A DNA stretch of 64,000 nucleotides. Origin: Helianthus annuus (lineage: Eukaryota > Streptophyta > Magnoliopsida > Asterales > Asteraceae). Positions within the stretch are counted from its first letter, which is position 1. Every line of letters starts with the position of its first letter. Under the pieces are notes generated by a model, which was not told the DNA's origin, made no database searches, and was given only the letters and a program-made list of their open reading frames with translations. The translations under genes and the position numbers were made by a program. Location of the stretch: positions 123,478,295 to 123,542,294 of the forward strand of contig NC_035443.2 of assembly GCF_002127325.2 (NCBI RefSeq), given 5' to 3'. Below are positions 1-11,152 of the stretch, piece after piece.

Positions 1-2031
1 CCGCTGTTAATGCACCTCTTAAACTCTTTGGCGCTATTTCAGCTATGAACACAGGTACCTTACATATCAAAACATTACATATACGTATCAGCAGGGGCGG
101 ACCGAGCATAGGGGGACGCGTGTCAGACTAACGTACCACATAGGAAAACACACCCATCCCAAATCCTGTTGCTAGTCTTCCAACGTCCAAAGGCAGAGGC
201 CCCTATATATAACAAAAAAAAAAGTTATTTGATCATATAAATTCAACTTTAAGTACGTTTCCTTGATTAAATATTTTACCAAAAAGTTATGTACCTGAGC
301 AAAGTAGATTGCTAGCCACCCTACGGTACAGAAAGCGGTTGATATTCTCAATGCCTGTTTGCATTGTCAAGTTGTTATTGTGTGACAAAGGTTATGGTGA
401 ATTGGTGATGATGTGGAAAATGTTATTAACTAACCCCTTTGCGACCGAAGAAATCGGCCATGGGTCCACTTGCAACCGCGCCAATCATTGCCCCGAATGT
501 TAGTATTGATCCAAACAAGGAGTACTAGTAAGAAAGACAATAGAGGTCCTCAAATCATTGCACAAAATTCTTGTAATGAGCCAAAAAAGACAACAAAGGT
601 TTATATATTACAGTTTTAATTTAATTAGTGGTCCTATATCTAATTGTGATGACTTGAATTCAGATTTTAACTCGCGAAGTTGGGGTGTTTATCAGTTCAG
701 TTTATCCGGTTTGAAGATTCTTTCGGTTGAAACCAAACCGAATTCAGGTAGCTCAAAAGTAAACCAAAAGCAGAATTCGAATTCGGTCTTGTTTTGACTG
801 AATAACCAAATAACTTTTTTCTAGTTTTTTTATTTTTGAGTTAAATGCCATTTTAGTCCCTGTGGTTTGAGTCATTTTGCCAGTTTAGTCCAAATGTTTC
901 ATTTTTCGCATGTTGGTCCAAAAAGGTTTCACCGTTGCCATTTTAGTCCACTGAGTTTACTTCATCCATTTTTTTGTCAACGAGAAGGGCAATTCGGTCA
1001 TTTTATATGCAATTCTGTTAACTAGAAGGGTAATTCGGCCATATAAAATGACCGAACTACCCTTTTCGTTAGCAGAAAAAATGGATGAAGTTAGACCAGT
1101 GGACTAAAATTGCAACGGTGAACCTTTTTGGACCCACAGGCGAAAAATGAAACCTTTGGACTAAATTGGCAAAATAGCCCAAACCACAAGGACTAAATGG
1201 CATTTAACTCTTTATTTTCTTTTTACCATTATATGTTAGTGGATTGAGTTGGGCTAAATAAGATTGGGACAAAGTGTAATTGGATCAGGCTAAATGCAAA
1301 ACTTAAATAACCTTTATTTTGATTATTCGGTTTATTTGGATTATTCATTTATTCGAGTTGAACAGAATTCAAATTTTGTGAAACCGAAAACCAAATTACC
1401 AATTCGGTTTCGGTTTAAAAAACCAAATTTGTAATTCAGTTTGGTTTTCAGAGTAACTGGATTCAAACCGAATAATGAACACCCCTATTCCGTTTGGTTT
1501 TGTTTTGTTATTAGTTCCTATCATCATTAATGATCATAACAACACTAATTTTCATTTACTTGTTTTTTTTCTTAATTCATGTTGTTTGATCTGAAATCTT
1601 CAAAATTGTGTTTGTTTTGCGGCTATGCAACCGAAAATCATGTCAAACATATACAAAAACCTGCAGGATTATGTGCCCGTCGCTTAAACTAACCTCTGCA
1701 AGCGACAGATTTAAATCTTCTCTGATAGCAGACTGCGTAGGAGACGAGTAACCAGCCTGCAATGTCAAAGTTGCGCAATCATATTATGGTTAGCATCAAG
1801 AAACCGTCATGATCCGAACACAGTTCTTCATAATATACTATTTGAAAAAGATGATCTGTAATCATTATTACTTACACATGATCCAAAAGCAAAGGAACCA
1901 CAAACTGCAACAAATGTACTTAAGTAAACCATGAAATTATCCTCTTTGCTCTTACCATCTTGAGCTATCAGTGGAGCTCCTATCTCATCAACAGTGGTTT
2001 CTGTTTGCTCCATATCCTTTTCAGTGGCCAT
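1..2031 (-). CDS. ERD6-like sugar transporter (MFS), 5' part, six exons, runs off left edge
   Basis: This encodes the N-terminal half of a plant ERD6-like sugar/H+ symporter, a 12-helix MFS protein usually placed in the vacuolar membrane. Exons (minus strand): 2031-1876, 1756-1694, 524-435, 354-295, 202-137, 58 to 1 and beyond. Each is flanked by AG/GT and the frame stays open throughout. The start ATG opens a 33-residue hydrophilic acidic tail followed by the first membrane segment ([15 protein letters not shown]). Exon 2 gives [15 protein letters not shown], typical of the loop after helix 1. Exon 3 ends in DFFGRKG, the sugar-transporter loop motif between helices 2 and 3. Exons 4 and 5 give helices 3 and 4, and exon 6 gives [15 protein letters not shown], the conserved P-x-x-x-RG loop. 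Intron 2 (525-1693) holds TE sequence. No defect is visible. The substrate and the exact family member cannot be told from this part. Confidence 0.92.
681..1487. mobile_element. hAT-like non-autonomous element in sugar-transporter intron 2 (tentative)
   Basis: The ends resemble inverted repeats (GGGGTGTTTAT on the left, ATGAACACCCC on the right), and the interior is rich in 'cggttt' and 'aaccgaa' repeats, as in several plant hAT MITEs. A foldback MITE (838-1210) sits inside. I could not find a convincing 8-bp TSD, so the ends are approximate. It lies within an intron of the transporter gene. Confidence 0.35.
838..1210. mobile_element. Mutator-type foldback MITE
   Basis: A 373-bp inverted repeat with arms of about 180 bp. 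It begins GAGTTAAATGCCATTTTAGT and ends with the inverse, GGCATTTAACTC. The flanks are TTTATTTTT and TTTATTTTC, a 9-bp TSD with one mismatch, which fits Mutator-like elements. It has no coding capacity and lies in intron 2 of the sugar transporter gene. Confidence 0.8.
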
Positions 2032-2528
2032 AATAAAAGAAACTACAAACAGAATTATAAATTAAAAAGATGATGATCATAAAGCTACGTAAACGGAAGG
2101 GTTTGCCCGAAACATTCAGGATGGGTTAGAGGCGTCTCTGATAATTCACATACCATGTTCGAGCTTGAAAAAAATGTGCCATTCCGTAATGTTTTATTAT
2201 TATTTAAAAAAAATCAAATTAGTATTGGGCGCAATAAACCTAATGTCAAGTGGGTTAAATTCTAAACCATAAAAAATGATTTGTAAATGGACTTTATAGG
2301 AATTGGTATGTGTTTATTATTTAAAATAAATAACATATATATATCGGATTTTTTTAAATCGCGTGCCCCTCGAAATCACGGGCCTTGTGTAGAGGTCCTC
2401 CTCGCACACCATCAAAGCTGCCACTGGGATGGGTACTCGGGTATTGTATTAGGTGATACCCAGCTGATTACCAGAAACAAACATACCCGTTTACTTGAAC
2501 CATACCCTTAAACTTTTTATTTTTTATT
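2032..2528. other. Upstream region of the sugar transporter gene
   Basis: This 497-bp interval holds the presumed promoter and 5' UTR of the minus-strand transporter gene. It is AT-rich. I see no convincing TATA box or other named element, and no other gene. Confidence 0.4.
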
Positions 2529-2975
2529 GAGTAAACTGCCAAAATGGTCCCTGAGATTTGGTCACTATTGCCATTTTAGTCCAAAACTCAAACATTTTAA
2601 ATCTTGGTCCATGTTGTTTCAATTTTGTTGCCATTTTCATCCAAAATCAAAATCTGGTCGGATTTTTCAGTTACTATCTAGTTTGTTTTTTTTTTTTTTT
2701 TGTCTTTCCCCCCTTTTAATGAAGGGCAAAATGGTCTTTTTACGTTTTATTATAACAAATTAAAAAATTTGATCATTTCGCCCTTCATTAAAAAGGCAAT
2801 GAAGGAAAAAGACAAAAAAGTTGGATGTTAACTAAAAATCTGACCATATATATTTTGATTTTGGATGAAAATGACAACAAAATTGAAACTACACAGACCC
2901 ATGTTTAAAAAGTTTGAGCTTTGGATTAAAGTGACAAAAGTGAACAAACCTCAAGGACCATTTTGACAGTTTACT
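2529..2975. mobile_element. Foldback MITE, probably Mutator-type
   Basis: Long inverted repeat: the left arm starts GAGTAAACTGCCAAAATGG, and the right arm carries the inverse and ends in GACAGTTTACT followed by a T run. The arms are roughly 150-200 bp with a T-rich centre. The right flank is a poly-T tract, so the TSD cannot be read. The termini resemble those of the MITE at 838-1210. Confidence 0.65.
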
Positions 2976-4940
2976 TTTTTTTTTTTTTTTTTTTGTCCTT
3001 GGCAACAGCATAGTTTACAAATTCACTAATTTTTAGTGTTTGTATTTCTAAGCTTCTTAGGTAATAATGTTATATATTATATAATAATTAATATAGTAAG
3101 AAATGTTTTTGGAAATCCCAACAGATAATTTCTAACAAACTAACAAATATACCCAATACTCAACGGGTATTGAAACATGCATGGGACATGGTTTTACAAT
3201 CAGACATGGGACTAGGATTAGATGTCCACAAAAAAACCAGTTCGGGAACCAAAACCAGTATTGAAATTTGAAAACAGTTTGACAAGAACCGGTTAGGAAC
3301 CAAACCGATCCTTTTCCACTTGGATACCGGTTTGGACAAAAACCTGCTTTGACTTCCGTTGACCAAAACTGGGAAACCAACCTCTAACAGGAATTACCAA
3401 ATATCTTCAACTATCCTTGCTGTTTCCAAGCAATTTCACCAATCAACTCCACTAGTCCTGAATAGTCAACGTTGACCTCAATGATAGTTTCTCATAGTTG
3501 TACTGGCTGGCTGATCCATAAAAAAACAGTAAAATTTCACAATTCAGCAGAGATTTCATTCATTCAACAAGCTATAAATCTCAATTTTCAAGTGAAAGAA
3601 ATGAATTCAAATGCAAAAACAAAACTGCAGATTATGCGTAACGTTGAACGGCCGTTTGAGGTTGATCACACGGCCGTTTTCAGTACTTTACGTTAAATCA
3701 TAGCCCTCTGAATTTATTTCAAATGGCAGTTTGCGTATAAAACGGCCGTTTGCAGGTTTGTATGTTACCTGAATTTCCCGTGGAGTGGATTGAAACGGGA
3801 ATCTTTGTGGATTGAAGCCAGTATAGTATAGTATGAACAACGGTGGTATTGAAGTAAATAGCATGTGTAGTCTGTGCATTGCAACTGGCACTAATGGTGA
3901 TTGATTGATGATGAATTCAAGACGGCTTATTATTGCAACTTGTCCTAGATTTTTTCTTGTACTATTTAAAAAATATTCCAGAGGGAGATGTTTATTTTTT
4001 GTCTTATTATTCTATTTTATATATAAGCTAGTCGGATTTCGTGTGTGAGAAGTGGTGGGAATTCGGTTAAATTGTTACGGTATCAGCATTTGTTATAGAA
4101 ATTGAAAGAATAATAATAAAAAAAAGGTAGTGATATGCACAAAAGGATATTGATATGTATTTTATGTCGACTGCAAATTGTTTATGCCGATATTGGTATC
4201 GATGTTGTTTGATCGGAATCGGTTCGGTTCGTCACTGTACAAGTAGGTACCAGCACTCATTATCGTTTACGGTAACATAAAAACACTATGTTATAAATAC
4301 ATGCACAGCTCTGTTTTCAATAAACCTTATAGTGGAATGTCGAGAAAAAAATTTATATGCAGTTGTGTGTTCAGCTTTATTAGAAAAAGGTTAATGAAGA
4401 CAAGTTATTACTAGAGAAAAATAAAATAAAATAAAAATTAAATTGGTTAACAATTTATATATTTATAGTATAAAAAATAAAGTTAAAATTAAAAAAAGAA
4501 AAATCTAACCTTCATCTTTAATTTTTGTTTTATATTTTTTTATATAGTTGTTCATATAAAATTATAACTAAAGCATGCTACGTCTGTTAGGTTTATATCA
4601 CCATCTCTAAATTGTATTTCATAATAAAAGAAGAAATTTATTTTAGTCTTATCTTGATATTTTTTTCGTCAAATTTTGCAGCTACAACATTATAAAGCTG
4701 GCATCATTAATGAACATGTAAAACAAGCTCTTGCATCATTAATGAACATGTACAGATTTACCCTCAGGATTTCTACTATGCCTTCAAGTTCAAGGTCATG
4801 TTGTTTAAGCATGTAAATTTATATGTATATTTTTTAAACCAAACCAAAATATTAGGATTAGAATTCGCAAAGATTCAAAGATACTGGTGGATGAAAGTTG
4901 TGTGGGTGATTTTGTTGTTTTCAATCTATTTTTCTTTTGG
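2976..4940. other. Intergenic, no gene recognised
   Basis: AT-rich sequence. Scattered short repeats include 'acggccgttt' boxes near 3650-3750 and a direct repeat of about 25 bp ('gcatcattaatgaacatgta') near 4700-4750. ORFs here are short, unrelated to known proteins and composition-driven. Confidence 0.5.
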
Positions 4941-5334
4941 GATATTGGATTTGGATAACCCAAACTTTCACTATTTGGCCGATTACACTCTTAATTACGA
5001 ATTTACCATGTCATTTCCAACTTTCAACTTATTTTTCTCTGGCATTTTTAAACTAACTGAACCCTAACCCAGTTAGCTAACATCAGATGCCACATCAGAT
5101 GTCACACAATCAAAAAAAAGGCCACATCATCTGCCACATCAGCAAAAGAAGTGCCATGTCTGCCATGTCAGCAAAAATACCATGTCAGCAAAAGACTAAC
5201 TGAGTTCAGCGTTCAATTAGTTTGAGAGTGACAGAGGAAAATAAGTAGAAAGTTGGGAGTGATATGGTAAAATTCGTAAGTTAGAAGTGTTATCAGCCAA
5301 TTGATAAAAGTTTGAGTTATTAAAATCCAATATC
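4941..5334. mobile_element. Foldback MITE with internal tandem repeats
   Basis: Inverted repeat with termini GATATTGGATTT and AAATCCAATATC and arms of roughly 130 bp. The centre (about 5075-5200) holds imperfect tandem repeats built on 'gccacatcag' and 'catgtcagcaaaa'. The flanks share 'tctttt', but the TSD is unclear. A related element with similar termini lies at 56063-56376. Confidence 0.6.
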
Positions 5335-5564
5335 TCTTTTATTTTTAATGTAGCTTGATCTGCAAAAAAAAAAATAATAATAATAAAAAAAATAATAATA
5401 AAAAAAAAATAATAATAATAATAATAAACTAAATACACGTTAACGCATAATAAGCTTCATAGGTGAATTAGGTAAGGTTTCAACTCAATAACACCTTCTC
5501 ACACGACTTGTTATGACCTTATGACCTAAAATGATTTAATGTAAGCTAATGTAATATATTAATA

Positions 5565-5595
5565 CTAGGTTAGTAACCTGTGTATTACACGGGTT
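5565..5595 (-). mobile_element. Helitron-type 3' terminus (minus orientation)
   Basis: Read on the minus strand, a hairpin (AACC-GTGT, loop, ACAC-GGTT) precedes CTAG by a few bases, followed by T. This is the hairpin + CTRR + T arrangement of Helitron 3' ends. The 5' end was not located. Confidence 0.5.
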
Positions 5596-6978
5596 GAATA
5601 ATTACAATGATACAAATCATAAATCTAATCATAGTTCTTATGATTAAAATTACATATTATGTATAATAATGAACTGTTATAATTCTAAACTAAGGTAGGT
5701 TTTCTATAGCTTTTGTTTATCCAAAAGTAAATTCACCCAAAGTTCATCAATTCATCAACGTCTTCATTCCCGTTTATCAAGTTTCAATCAGGTTTCACTC
5801 ATTCCCTTTTCAGCCGATTTTACCCGTATAGTAAGAAATATAACCCAAATTGACAAATTTATTTGGGTCGAAACTGCCACATCTAGTTATCGACACAATT
5901 ATAATCAGGATTAGAGGTGACAAAATGGACGGGTTAGATTGGGTTGGTAGTCAGGTTAGATGGATTTGGGTTAGTATAGGTTAGATAAGGATGAGTAGGT
6001 TAAAAAATGATCAGGATGGGGTAAAAATAAAAATTAAATCAATTATTAATAATAAAGAATAAAATGAAAATAAAAGAAAGAAAAAAAATAAAAATAAAAA
6101 ATAAAATGAAAATAAAAGAAAGAAAAATAAACGATAAATAAAATGAAAATAAAAGAAAGAAAAATAAACAATAAATAAAAATGAAGATGAAGATGAAACA
6201 TGAAAAATAAAACAAAAATAATAAGTAGCAAAACATAGGCTAAATTAGGAATACAAATGATCCAAACATATGGATTCAAATAATTCACAAATCAATCAAA
6301 TACTAATCAATCAAACATCCTAACCTTGTATACAATAGAGAAAGTAATTTAAAAGTGTTTAACCTAACACATAATCTTGACCCAAAATCCATATGTCTTA
6401 AGCAATATAGGACATTCCATTTTTTATAACTTTATCGGTTCCCAAAGCCATCCAGTAGACAACAAAGAAGTGATGTAACAGCCCATCTAACCAAAGTATT
6501 CCAATTTAGTGTTCTGCCATAAATAAAAGTTGCGAATTTTATAAACAAAGAAGGAAAGATATCTAAGAAATACAATACTGTTCGGCTTCGCGATCATAGC
6601 ATAATCCTTTTTACTTTGAAAGCAATATATAATAAAAAACATCATCGCAATGACAACTAACAGGATGATAGTATCCCTACATTTCTTCCTTCTAATAGAG
6701 CCCGCAAACCGAATTTATTCAATAGATTTAGCAAATTTTATTTGCAATGTAAACAAAATAAAAAAGTAAAAGAGTGATACTGATTAGGCCACAAATGATA
6801 GAGAACTTGTCACTCAGTCGTTTCCCTTAAACATCACCAAACATGGCCCTATGAGAGCCCAAGGTTGCTATAGTTGTTTTTTGACCTTTCCGTGTGTCGT
6901 CCCATATGGCTTTTTTAGACATTATGAAAAAGAAAACAAATGTGGCTATACATAGTACTACAAGCATTTAAAGAATAA
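5596..6978. other. AT-rich spacer between two Helitron-like ends
   Basis: No gene recognised. The stretch 6040-6220 is A-rich simple sequence of the 'aaaataaaagaaag' type, and its long minus-strand ORFs (poly-F/I/L) are composition artefacts. The interval may be the body of a minus-strand Helitron whose 3' end is at 5565, but no 5' end was seen. Confidence 0.4.
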
Positions 6979-7009
6979 CTAGTATTAAGTACCCCGCGTT
7001 TCGGTGGGT
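6979..7009 (-). mobile_element. Helitron-type 3' terminus (minus orientation)
   Basis: CTAG at 6979-6982 is followed on the plus strand by a hairpin at 6991-7009 (ACCCCGCG, loop TTT, CGGTGGGT with one mismatch). On the minus strand this is a GC-rich hairpin, a short spacer, then CTAG and T, as in Helitron 3' ends. Confidence 0.5.
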
Positions 7010-7807
7010 GCGAGCACTAATGTCACACTACTGTCAGCGACCACCGACACTGAAGTTGCGGTGTTAATGCGAAGAAATTAAAACGAAACGTAAAATATAG
7101 AATAAAATAACTAAGTTGATCTAGGACTCGCGGGTTACGATGAACCAGCATCTATTTTTTCCTGTTTGACAGGTTCATCGTAATATATATCTATATATAA
7201 TATATATCATTACCACTATACAAACCATAATGCATACATTACAACAACCATTGTCTCAATATGTTGCAAATTATATTTATACAAGATTTTGGCTAAATTA
7301 ATTAAATTATTATAAATAATAATAATTTACAAATAAAACAACACAACTTTGAATGAATCAAAACGATTGAATATAATAAGATAATGAAACCATTATTTGA
7401 TTAGGTTACAACCACTTAAGCACAATTTACAACCATATATGCATACAAAACAAATTCGATTTGGTAAGGTAATGAAACCATTATTATTTGATTAACGTAC
7501 AACCACTTAAGCACAACTTACAACCTATATTTGATTAATGTACAACCATTTAAGCACAACTTATAACCAAAGATGCACACAAATATTTCAAATTAATAGT
7601 ATATAAATTAATAGTATACAAATGGCATGACTAAGAACCCATTGTATATAGCATCCCATACTATGCTAAATACCATTGTACAACTTTGAAAGCAAACAAT
7701 ACAACAACTGATGCATAAGATTGTTAAAAATTGATACTATATAAATGTGGAATTTAAATAAAAACTTACATGTGCTATGCTTCCATGGATGGCAACTCGC
7801 TCCTTAG

Positions 7808-7910
7808 CTAAGCAGTTAAAGCGGTCCAAAATCAAATAGCGGTCAAGGTCCGCTATATGATATATAGGTTATAGCGGTGGTATAGCGGTGATTTAGCGGT
7901 AATTTTTATA
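7808..7910. mobile_element. hAT-like MITE, TAGCGGT family, left part
   Basis: It begins CTAAGCAGTTAAAGCGGTCC and is rich in 'tagcggt' motifs. It matches the start of the better-defined MITE at 40141-40324, which has an 8-bp TSD. Its right end is not clear here, so this copy may be partial. Confidence 0.5.
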
Positions 7911-7943
7911 CCATTCATAATTTATGTATTTTTATATATATTA

Positions 7944-7973
7944 CTAGGTTATTACCCGGGATTGCTTCCCAGG
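7944..7973 (-). mobile_element. Helitron-type 3' terminus (minus orientation)
   Basis: CTAG at 7944-7947, with a stem-loop alongside at 7954-7972 (CCCGGGA, loop, TCCCAGG). Read on the minus strand this is hairpin, spacer, CTAG, T. The 5' end was not found. Confidence 0.45.
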
Positions 7974-8269
7974 CTCAGGAAACTTAGTTATATTAATTAT
8001 TATTTGTTATTAATACGACCTCATTACATCAAGCATCTCATTGGATTCAACAACAATGTCTTCAAATCACCGGATTAGATCATGAACCCATATTAGAGGT
8101 CAAACAAAAGCACAACAGGACCACATGAATAACATAATTTCCACTTTTACTTCAATGCACTTACATGATCGGGTGATTTGAGATTTTGTAAAAATGTTTG
8201 TTCTTGTACTTCTTTACAAAATTACATAGAATTCAAGAAAACGAAACAACGAATTAAACAGATGTTGAG

Positions 8270-8545
8270 TTATTTAAAGTTCTGTTGAATACTAAATTAG
8301 ATGTTGACCAAAATTCAAACAGATGTTGACCAAAAGTCAAACAGATGTTGACCTTAAACAGATGTTTGGTTTAAGGCCAAACATCTGTTTATGGCCAAAC
8401 ATCTGTTTAAGGTCAAACATTTGTTTAAGTCCAAATATCTGATATAGAAGGCCAAACATCTGTTTAAGGCAAAACATCTGTTTAAGGTCAAACATCTGTT
8501 TAAGGTTAAACAACTGTTTAAGTCCAAACATCTGATATAGAAGGA
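8270..8545. repeat. Minisatellite, 17-18-bp unit
   Basis: About ten imperfect copies of an 18-bp unit (TCAAACATCTGTTTAAGG), in two blocks that each end with 'atctgatatagaagg', which suggests a higher-order duplication. The first 80 bp contain the motif in the opposite orientation ('aacagatgttgacc'). The array abuts the gypsy pol fragment and replaces the rest of that gene. Confidence 0.8.
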
Positions 8546-8977
8546 AAGTTATTAAAAGTCAGAGACAAAGTGCTATTAAAAGTTTCACATTGGAAAGGAG
8601 TTGTCAGATTTGTTAAGAAAGGAAAGTTAAGCCTAAGGTACGTTGGACCTTTTGAAGTTATCAAACGGATAGGACCGGTAGCTTATCAGCTACAGTTACC
8701 TGAAGAAATGACAGGAGTACATGATGTATTTTATGTATGTAACCTAAAGAAATGTTTAGCCGGCGAATCATTGATAGTACCACTTCAAGACATAGAGGTA
8801 AATGAGAAAATGAAATTTATGGAAAAGCCTATACAAATTGAAGATAGAAAGATTAAAAATCTCAAGCACAAGAGATTAATTCTAGTCAAAGTAAAATGTG
8901 ATTCAAAAAAAGGACCAGAATACACATGGGAACTAGAATCAGAAATGAAACGAAAGTATCCTTACTTATTCCAGTGA
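8541..8977 (+). pseudogene. Ty3/gypsy pol 3' end (integrase C-terminal region), 5'-truncated
   Basis: This 3' end of a gypsy polyprotein is open for about 145 codons, with stop TGA at 8975-8977. Motifs include KVLLKVSHWKG, LRYVGPFEVIKRIGPVAY (the GPF/Y module), VFYVCNLKKCL and YTWELESEMKRKYP, all typical of the C-terminal end of plant gypsy integrases. Protease, RT and RNase H are absent because the sequence is cut at the minisatellite junction. The frame needs no repair, but the fragment cannot make a functional protein. The LTR follows 36 bp later. A second, similar fragment lies at 45930-46265. Confidence 0.88.
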
Positions 8978-9013
8978 ATCTCGAGGACGAGATTTAAAAC
9001 AAGGTAGGGAGGA

Positions 9014-9600
9014 TGTAACAACTCCCAAAACACCTTATAAGGACTCCTGATCGAAACCACGAAGTTGTACGGCGCGACCCAGTACGAAAAACAAAGAAAC
9101 TAGTAACTTGACTCCCAGGAGGTACGTGGGGGATACCCCTAAATCTTCCGCGACATGCGGGGGAGTAATAGGACACGTGTTACCCGAACGCGACGTGTGG
9201 CAAGGCTATACGTGAAACGAAGCCTGTCTAGGGCTACTAGGTCTACCAGGCGACACACGGGGGTGTCCCCCTAGCCTGTCGCGACGCGCGGGGGGGGGGG
9301 GGGGGTCCAAGTGGACCTATAAATGCAGCAACCTGGACTTAAGCTTCTGCACATTTATGTTTGAATTTTCACGTACTTTGCTCTCTCGTTCTACGTTTCT
9401 TTGCATTATACCCCTAAACCTGCGAAACTCTGCCCCGTTGTAAATGTTTTAACCCTGATCACTGATTCGATACCCTGTCCAATCGATCTGAAACCCAGCA
9501 ACGGATGCCAAAGTGCTGCCTGAATAAGGCTATACTTTGTTAACTACATTGGGGTTTTGATCTCGTGATGTATTTTGTAAGTTTGAGTTGGGTTGTTACA
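9014..9600 (+). mobile_element. 3' LTR of the Ty3/gypsy remnant
   Basis: It starts TGTAACA directly after a purine-rich tract (AAGGTAGGGAGGA), the polypurine tract just downstream of pol. It may end at TGTTACA (9594-9600), giving a TG..CA block with short inverted ends. It contains a TATA box (9318) and a G run at 9291-9305. The true end could lie further right, since sequence up to about 10140 also looks LTR-like. Confidence 0.65.
9318..9324 (+). promoter_or_regulatory. TATA box of the gypsy LTR
   Basis: TATAAAT lies about 300 bp into the LTR, in the context ACCTATAAATGCAGC. Its position and context fit the RNA polymerase II promoter of an LTR. Confidence 0.55.
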
Positions 9601-9954
9601 CTGACACGTGTTGCTTTGTATTTTTATTAGGAACTCGGGATTAGCACCAGGAAGCTTTAATCTAAAACCCTAAATCTACAAAGTGAGTCATTCTTTCTTT
9701 TTACCAAATGCTTTGCAAAACCTTAAATGTTTTCAGTTATACTTACAGTGATTAAGTTTTTGTATTCTGAAATTACTGCCGGTATGTGGGGTTTTGTATA
9801 CATTACTTGATAATTTTCACTATTGGACGAAAGTTAGCCATATTTGAAGACAAATATATACAAATGAAATGAACATACTTATACAAGTGAATGAGGTTCA
9901 CCATTCTTAAATATATTAGAAGAATATATATCCAACTCATAACGACAAAACACC

Positions 9955-10135
9955 TGTGCAAGACACAGAGACGCTTATGGGCTAGGCCCACTCACACCGT
10001 ACGAGACACATAGATGCATATGGGCTAGGCCTATTCCTACTCGTGCGAGGCACGAAGACACATATGGGCTAGGCCAACTTACACTCATGCTAGGCACGAA
10101 GACTCATGAAGGGCGAGGCCCATTCATACACGACA
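9955..10135. repeat. Tandem repeat, about 45-55-bp unit
   Basis: Four imperfect copies centred on 'cacgaagacacatatgggc' followed by 'taggcc'. The array lies between the gypsy LTR and the first (TA)n tract and may be part of a longer LTR. Confidence 0.65.
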
Positions 10136-10144
10136 AGGATACAA

Positions 10145-10146
<2 letters not shown>

Positions 10147-10195
<49 letters not shown>
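10147..10195. repeat. (TA)n microsatellite, left of small palindromic element
   Basis: A 49-bp perfect TA run. It forms the left boundary of the palindromic MITE that follows. All TA runs between here and 21274 sit exactly at element ends. Confidence 0.95.
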
Positions 10196-10197
<2 letters not shown>

Positions 10198-10456
10198 ATA
10201 AGGATCATGTGAGAAGTGATAGGCTAGTTGAGAAACTTGAGAAGCATTCTGGACCACACATTTTTCTAAGCCTTTCGTAATATACACATATGTATAGTTT
10301 AAAATTGACTATATACATATATGTATATTGAGTTATACACATATGTTATAGTCAATTTTAAACTATACATATGTGTATATTACGAAAGGCTTAGAAAAAT
10401 GTGTGGTCCAGAATGCTTCTCAAGTTTCTCATATAGGGTGGACTTCTCTTAGGATC

Positions 10457-10463
<7 letters not shown>
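10196..10463. mobile_element. Palindromic MITE inserted in (TA)n
   Basis: A 268-bp block bounded on both sides by TA runs. Positions 10231-10431 form a near-perfect inverted repeat with arms of about 90-100 bp, from 'gaaacttgagaagcattctg' to its reverse complement, with a short 'atatacatatatg' centre. The outer ends (GGATAAGGATCATGTGAGAA, and the inverse of TTAGGATCC at the right) are partly related to the ends of E1 and E2. It has no coding capacity. Confidence 0.75.

Positions 10464-10515
<52 letters not shown>
10464..10515. repeat. (TA)n microsatellite between small element and E1
   Basis: A 52-bp TA run marking the right end of the palindromic MITE and the left end of E1. Confidence 0.95.
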
Positions 10516-10519
<4 letters not shown>

Positions 10520-11152
10520 TCATGCGAGAACCACCCTTATTGCGAGAATCGCGAGAACCAATGTGAACACGGGGCAATTTTGTAAATACCAAACAACTTT
10601 AAAAAACCCACTTACCTGCTTCCATTTATTATCGGACTTCAAACAAAACTTAAATTACATTTAATACAATCTTCACGTCCACTATCATCTGAACTATGAT
10701 TACATCCAAATATCTCAACATTTCTCAACCTGATTCTCTCAACAATTCATCAATTACAATCGATTTCATCATCGTCTGGAATACATCATCACTTCAGCAT
10801 CATCAGTTCACCATATTGAAGCATCTGGTTTGAGATTGTATCCCAGATTTGAGATTTTACCAGCAGATATTTCATATTTCGTTATATAATCGAGGTTAGT
10901 TCCCAAAATTCGTCCAGTGATAGTGTGTCACTAAGACGGTATCGCCGGAATTAATCACCGTCGAAATCGCCGCCGCCAACGAAATCGTTGACGGATTGGT
11001 AATATAGATATTGTCATATTAATCGAGACACCGTTTGCAAGTTTATACAATTCGTTTATATTGTTATATGATAGATAATTTATCGTTTGTACTTTTATAT
11101 GATAGATAATTTGTCGATTCAAGCTTCGTTTTGTATTGTGTGATATATAGCT

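Noticed and set aside
309..503. Plus-strand ORF of 64 codons
   Set aside because: It is antisense to sugar-transporter exons 3 and 4, and has no codon bias or similarity of its own.
5343..5438. Minus-strand ORF with runs of Y, F and I near 5217-5438
   Set aside because: Product of an 'aataataata' microsatellite.
6039..6288. Minus-strand ORFs rich in F, I and L, resembling membrane proteins
   Set aside because: They come from A-rich simple sequence ('aaaataaaagaaag') read on the opposite strand.
8337..8531. Minus-strand ORF with repeated KQMFGL units
   Set aside because: It is the translation of the minisatellite. The unit length of 17-18 bp does not hold a constant frame, and there are no flanking coding signals.
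8270..8545. Possible CRISPR-like array of short repeats
   Set aside because: The units are contiguous with no unique spacers, and the sequence is eukaryotic. It is a minisatellite.
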